Positions 24,248 to 25,828 of a DNA stretch of 25,828 nt are shown here, piece by piece (the stretch's first letter is position 1; the number at the start of each line of letters is the position of its first letter). Source of the DNA: JACVRN01 sp036389255 (GTDB lineage Bacteria; Acidobacteriota; Blastocatellia; Pyrinomonadales; Pyrinomonadaceae); contig DASVQI010000037.1 of NCBI GenBank assembly GCA_036389255.1, positions 1 to 25,828 of the forward strand, read 5' to 3'. The notes below the pieces were generated by a model that worked only from the letters and a program-made list of their open reading frames with translations, had not been told where the DNA came from and ran no database searches. A program made the position numbers and the translations under genes.

Positions 24248-24808
24248 TTATTCTTCTTCAGCGAAAGTCACTTTTTCAACGTCCAGAAAGTTCAGCTCTA
24301 CGGGTGTCGAGCGACCGAAGATGGTGACGGTGACTTTCAAAGTAGACTTGTCGTCGTTGACCTCTTCGACCTTGCCCGTGAAGCTCTGGAACGGCCCGGA
24401 CTTTATACGCACAGTCTCGCCCGCAGCGAAAGAGTATTTCGGCTTGGGCTTCTCGGCGGCCTCCGTCACGTTGTGGACTATCTGATCCACCTCCTGCTCC
24501 GTGAGCGGCGTGGGATTCTGCCCGCCTACGAAGCCCGTGACCTTCGGCGTTGATTTAATCGTGTGGAAGACGTTGTCGGGTATGTGCCCGCGATCATCAC
24601 ACTCTATCTCTACCAGCACGTAGCCGGGATAGAACATGCGCGACGATTCGACGCGCTTGTTGCCGCGCATCTCCACGACCGTTTCCGTCGGGACAAGCAC
24701 CTCAAGGATTTGATCCTGCAATTCGGTGTCGCGTATGCGCGCCTTCAACGAGTCGCGCACCTTCTTCTCGTGCCCCGAATAAGTATGTAAGATGTACCAC
24801 TGACGCAT
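24248..24808 (-). CDS. nusG: Transcription termination/antitermination factor NusG
   Basis: This 186-residue protein has the N-terminal NGN domain (RQWYILHTYSGHEKKVRDSL, FYPGYVLVEI, TPKVTGFVGG) that binds RNA polymerase beta', and the C-terminal KOW domain (FAAGETVRIKSGPFQSFTGKVEEV, then RSTPVELNFLDVEKV) that contacts Rho or ribosomal protein S10. The length is typical and no insert is seen. It lies 22 bp after secE, the classical secE-nusG pair. Confidence 0.98.
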   Translation of the reverse strand: MRQWYILHTYSGHEKKVRDSLKARIRDTELQDQILEVLVPTETVVEMRGNKRVESSRMFYPGYVLVEIECDDRGHIPDNVFHTIKSTPKVTGFVGGQNPTPLTEQEVDQIVHNVTEAAEKPKPKYSFAAGETVRIKSGPFQSFTGKVEEVNDDKSTLKVTVTIFGRSTPVELNFLDVEKVTFAEEE

Positions 24809-24830
24809 TCGCGTAAAACTTCCTTACCGC

Positions 24831-25235
24831 TCAGACTTCAATTCCGATTAGGCCCAACAGCCACGAGAAAAGCCGCCCGAGCAAAACGATGCCCCAATCA
24901 ACCGAAAACAGATAGACGGCGAAAAAGATGACGGCGACAATCGTGATGATAGTCGTGTTCTTAACCTCGTTAAGCGAAGGCCAACTGACGCGCCGCATCT
25001 CCATGCGCACGTCATGAAAGAACTGCGAAACGCGCGTGAAGAATCCGGCGCGAGGCCCTTGCAGGCCGCGCTCACGACGAGCAGCGCTCCCTTCCGGCCC
25101 TTCACCAAAACGAGCGCCTCGCGGCGCTGGTGTTCCCACAGTGGAAGAGTCTATAAGCTCAGGCTCTTCTCCTCCCTGCGGCAAATCATCATCTCTATCA
25201 CTCATGACGCTGTCAGTCTTTCTAGACTTAGACAC
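24831..25235 (-). CDS. secE: Preprotein translocase subunit SecE with long N-terminal extension
   Basis: The C-terminal ~65 residues are a single-TM SecE: FFTRVSQFFHDVRMEMRRVSWPS followed by one hydrophobic helix. SecE clamps the SecY channel in the inner membrane. Before it lies a polar, Gly/Pro/Glu-rich extension of about 60-70 residues that looks disordered. The start is uncertain. I chose GTG at 25235 because AGAAGG lies 10 nt before it; ATG at 25205 gives a shorter protein starting MSDRDDD but has no ribosome binding site; TTG at 25259 is only 7 nt from the tRNA end. The gene directly follows tRNA-Trp, so tRNA processing would set the mRNA 5' end. Confidence 0.93.
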   Translation of the reverse strand: MSKSRKTDSVMSDRDDDLPQGGEEPELIDSSTVGTPAPRGARFGEGPEGSAARRERGLQGPRAGFFTRVSQFFHDVRMEMRRVSWPSLNEVKNTTIITIVAVIFFAVYLFSVDWGIVLLGRLFSWLLGLIGIEV

Positions 25236-25265
25236 CCGACTTCTACCTTCTTTCTGCAAACAACA

Positions 25266-25338
25266 CAGGGGTACCAGGATTCGAACCCGGACTTTCGGTT
25301 TTGGAGACCGACGTGCTAACCGTTGACACTATACCCCT
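25266..25338 (-). tRNA. trnW: tRNA-Trp (anticodon CCA)
   Basis: The 73-nt cloverleaf folds completely. The acceptor is AGGGGTA/TACCCCT, the D stem GTGT/GCAC, the anticodon stem TCGGT/ACCGA with loop CTCCAAA, and the T stem CCGGG/CCTGG with loop TTCGAAT. Anticodon CCA and discriminator G (25266) both fit bacterial tRNA-Trp. The 3' CCA is not encoded. It lies between rpmG and secE within the operon, an arrangement found in many bacteria. Confidence 0.97.
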
Positions 25339-25343
25339 AGAAG

Positions 25344-25419
25344 AAATGATGAAGGCAGAGTGCAGAAATGATGAAAGAAACTCTCTAATTCATCATTACG
25401 GCACCGCGGCCTTCTGCAT
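25344..25419. repeat. GATGAA-type dyad between rpmG and tRNA-Trp
   Basis: An imperfect inverted repeat filling the spacer: the left arm has GAAGGCAGAGTGCAGAAATG and the right arm its near-complement (ATTACGGCACCGCGGCCTTC), with the centre ATGATGAAAGAA facing TTCATCAT. About 24 of 28 positions match between arms. The centre is shared with the element at 23762-23812. It begins right after the rpmG stop codon and ends a few bases before the tRNA. Confidence 0.65.
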
Positions 25420-25572
25420 TTACTTGGTCTCTTTGTGGCCCGTGTGCTTGCGACAACGGCGACAGAACTTGCTGAACTCCAGACGCTCCGTAGTGGTCTT
25501 TTTGTTCTTCGTCGTCACGTAGTTGCGGCTCTTACATTCCGTGCACTGGAGCACAATATTATCGCGCGGCAT
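25420..25572 (-). CDS. rpmG: 50S ribosomal protein L33 (four-cysteine, zinc-type)
   Basis: A 50-residue protein: MPRDNIVLQCTECKSRNYVT, then TTKNKKTTTERLEFSKFCRRC and a short tail. Cys10, Cys13, Cys37 and Cys40 form the zinc-ribbon of the C+ type of L33. Start ATG 25572 behind GGAGAAGGTG. It lies 47 bp after the stop of the tuf copy, the common tuf-rpmG-trnW-secE order. Confidence 0.97.
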   Translation of the reverse strand: MPRDNIVLQCTECKSRNYVTTKNKKTTTERLEFSKFCRRCRKHTGHKETK

Positions 25573-25620
25573 AACTCACCTTCTCCAAAACCTAAATTCT
25601 CGTCTCAAGCGCAGCCAAAG

Positions 25621-25828
25621 CTATTCAATAACTTCGGAGACAGTCCCTGCTCCTACCGTTCTTCCGCCTTCTCTGATGGCGAACCTTAACCCCTTCTCCA
25701 TCGCTATCGGCGCTATCAACTCTATCTCCATCGCCACGTTATCCCCGGGCATCACCATCTCCACCCCGTCCGGCAGCTTCGCCACCCCGGTCACGTCCGT
25801 CGTCCTGAAGTAGAACTGCGGCCTGTAG
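25621..25828 (-). CDS. tuf: Elongation factor Tu, C-terminal part (runs off the right edge)
   Basis: The last 68 codons of a second EF-Tu gene: YRPQFYFRTTDVTG, VEMVMPGDNVAMEIELI, FAIREGGRTVGAGTVSEVIE, all typical of domain 3. The first base of the visible part (25828) belongs to an incomplete codon. The protein sequence is conserved but codon use is odd for such a gene: all five Arg are AGG/AGA, three of five Ile are ATA, and Gly is mostly GGG/GGA. The left-edge tuf uses only CGC/CGT and ATC/ATT. This copy leads the rpmG-trnW-secE-nusG-rplK cluster. Confidence 0.96.
   Translation of the reverse strand, partial: YRPQFYFRTTDVTGVAKLPDGVEMVMPGDNVAMEIELIAPIAMEKGLRFAIREGGRTVGAGTVSEVIE

Noticed and set aside
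23750..25420. Repeated GATGAA words as a CRISPR array
   Set aside because: The copies are isolated dyads in separate spacers with no regular repeat-spacer unit and no cas genes.

Overview
This 25.8 kb window looks like the core transcription/translation region of a bacterium. The best guess is an Acidobacteriota of the Blastocatellia/Pyrinomonadales type. That guess rests on the gene order, a Cys-rich insert in RpoB, a serine/threonine kinase with a long activation-loop insert, and the style of the intergenic repeats. It comes from memory of these families, not from a search.

Nearly everything reads on the minus strand, so transcription runs from right to left. The right part (about 25828 to 12488) is the classical secE-rpo region: tuf (3' end only), rpmG, tRNA-Trp(CCA), secE, nusG, rplK, rplA, rplJ, rplL, rpoB and rpoC, closed by a strong hairpin terminator. 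The left part (3892 to 1) is the str operon: a near-consensus sigma70-type promoter, a leader of about 450 nt, rpsL (GTG start), rpsG, fusA and a second tuf copy of which only the first 91 codons are present. Both ends of the window therefore lie inside tuf genes, as expected if an assembly broke at a two-copy repeat.

In many bacteria rpoC is followed almost directly by rpsL. Here about 8.4 kb of unrelated genes lie between them: a lytic-transglycosylase-like secreted protein, a DUF72 protein, an outer-membrane beta-barrel (+ strand), a cupin, a degenerate ComEC-type metallo-beta-lactamase-fold protein, a membrane-anchored protein of unknown function, a NYN-domain nuclease-like protein (+ strand) and a Ser/Thr kinase fused to a polytopic membrane domain. 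The str promoter overlaps the 3' end of that kinase gene.

The most interesting signals are these: (1) two tandem zinc-ribbon-like Cys clusters inserted in the N-terminal part of RpoB; (2) loss of all recognisable metal ligands in the ComEC-like protein; (3) an insert of about 120 residues with repeated T-R motifs in the kinase activation loop; (4) small dyad elements in operon spacers, two of them flanked by 6-8 bp direct repeats like target-site duplications; (5) three terminators sharing an AGACCGGC/GCCGGTCT stem; and (6) the 3' end of the right-hand tuf, whose codon use is strikingly unlike that of the left-hand tuf. No CRISPR array, insertion sequence, integrase or prophage gene was seen.
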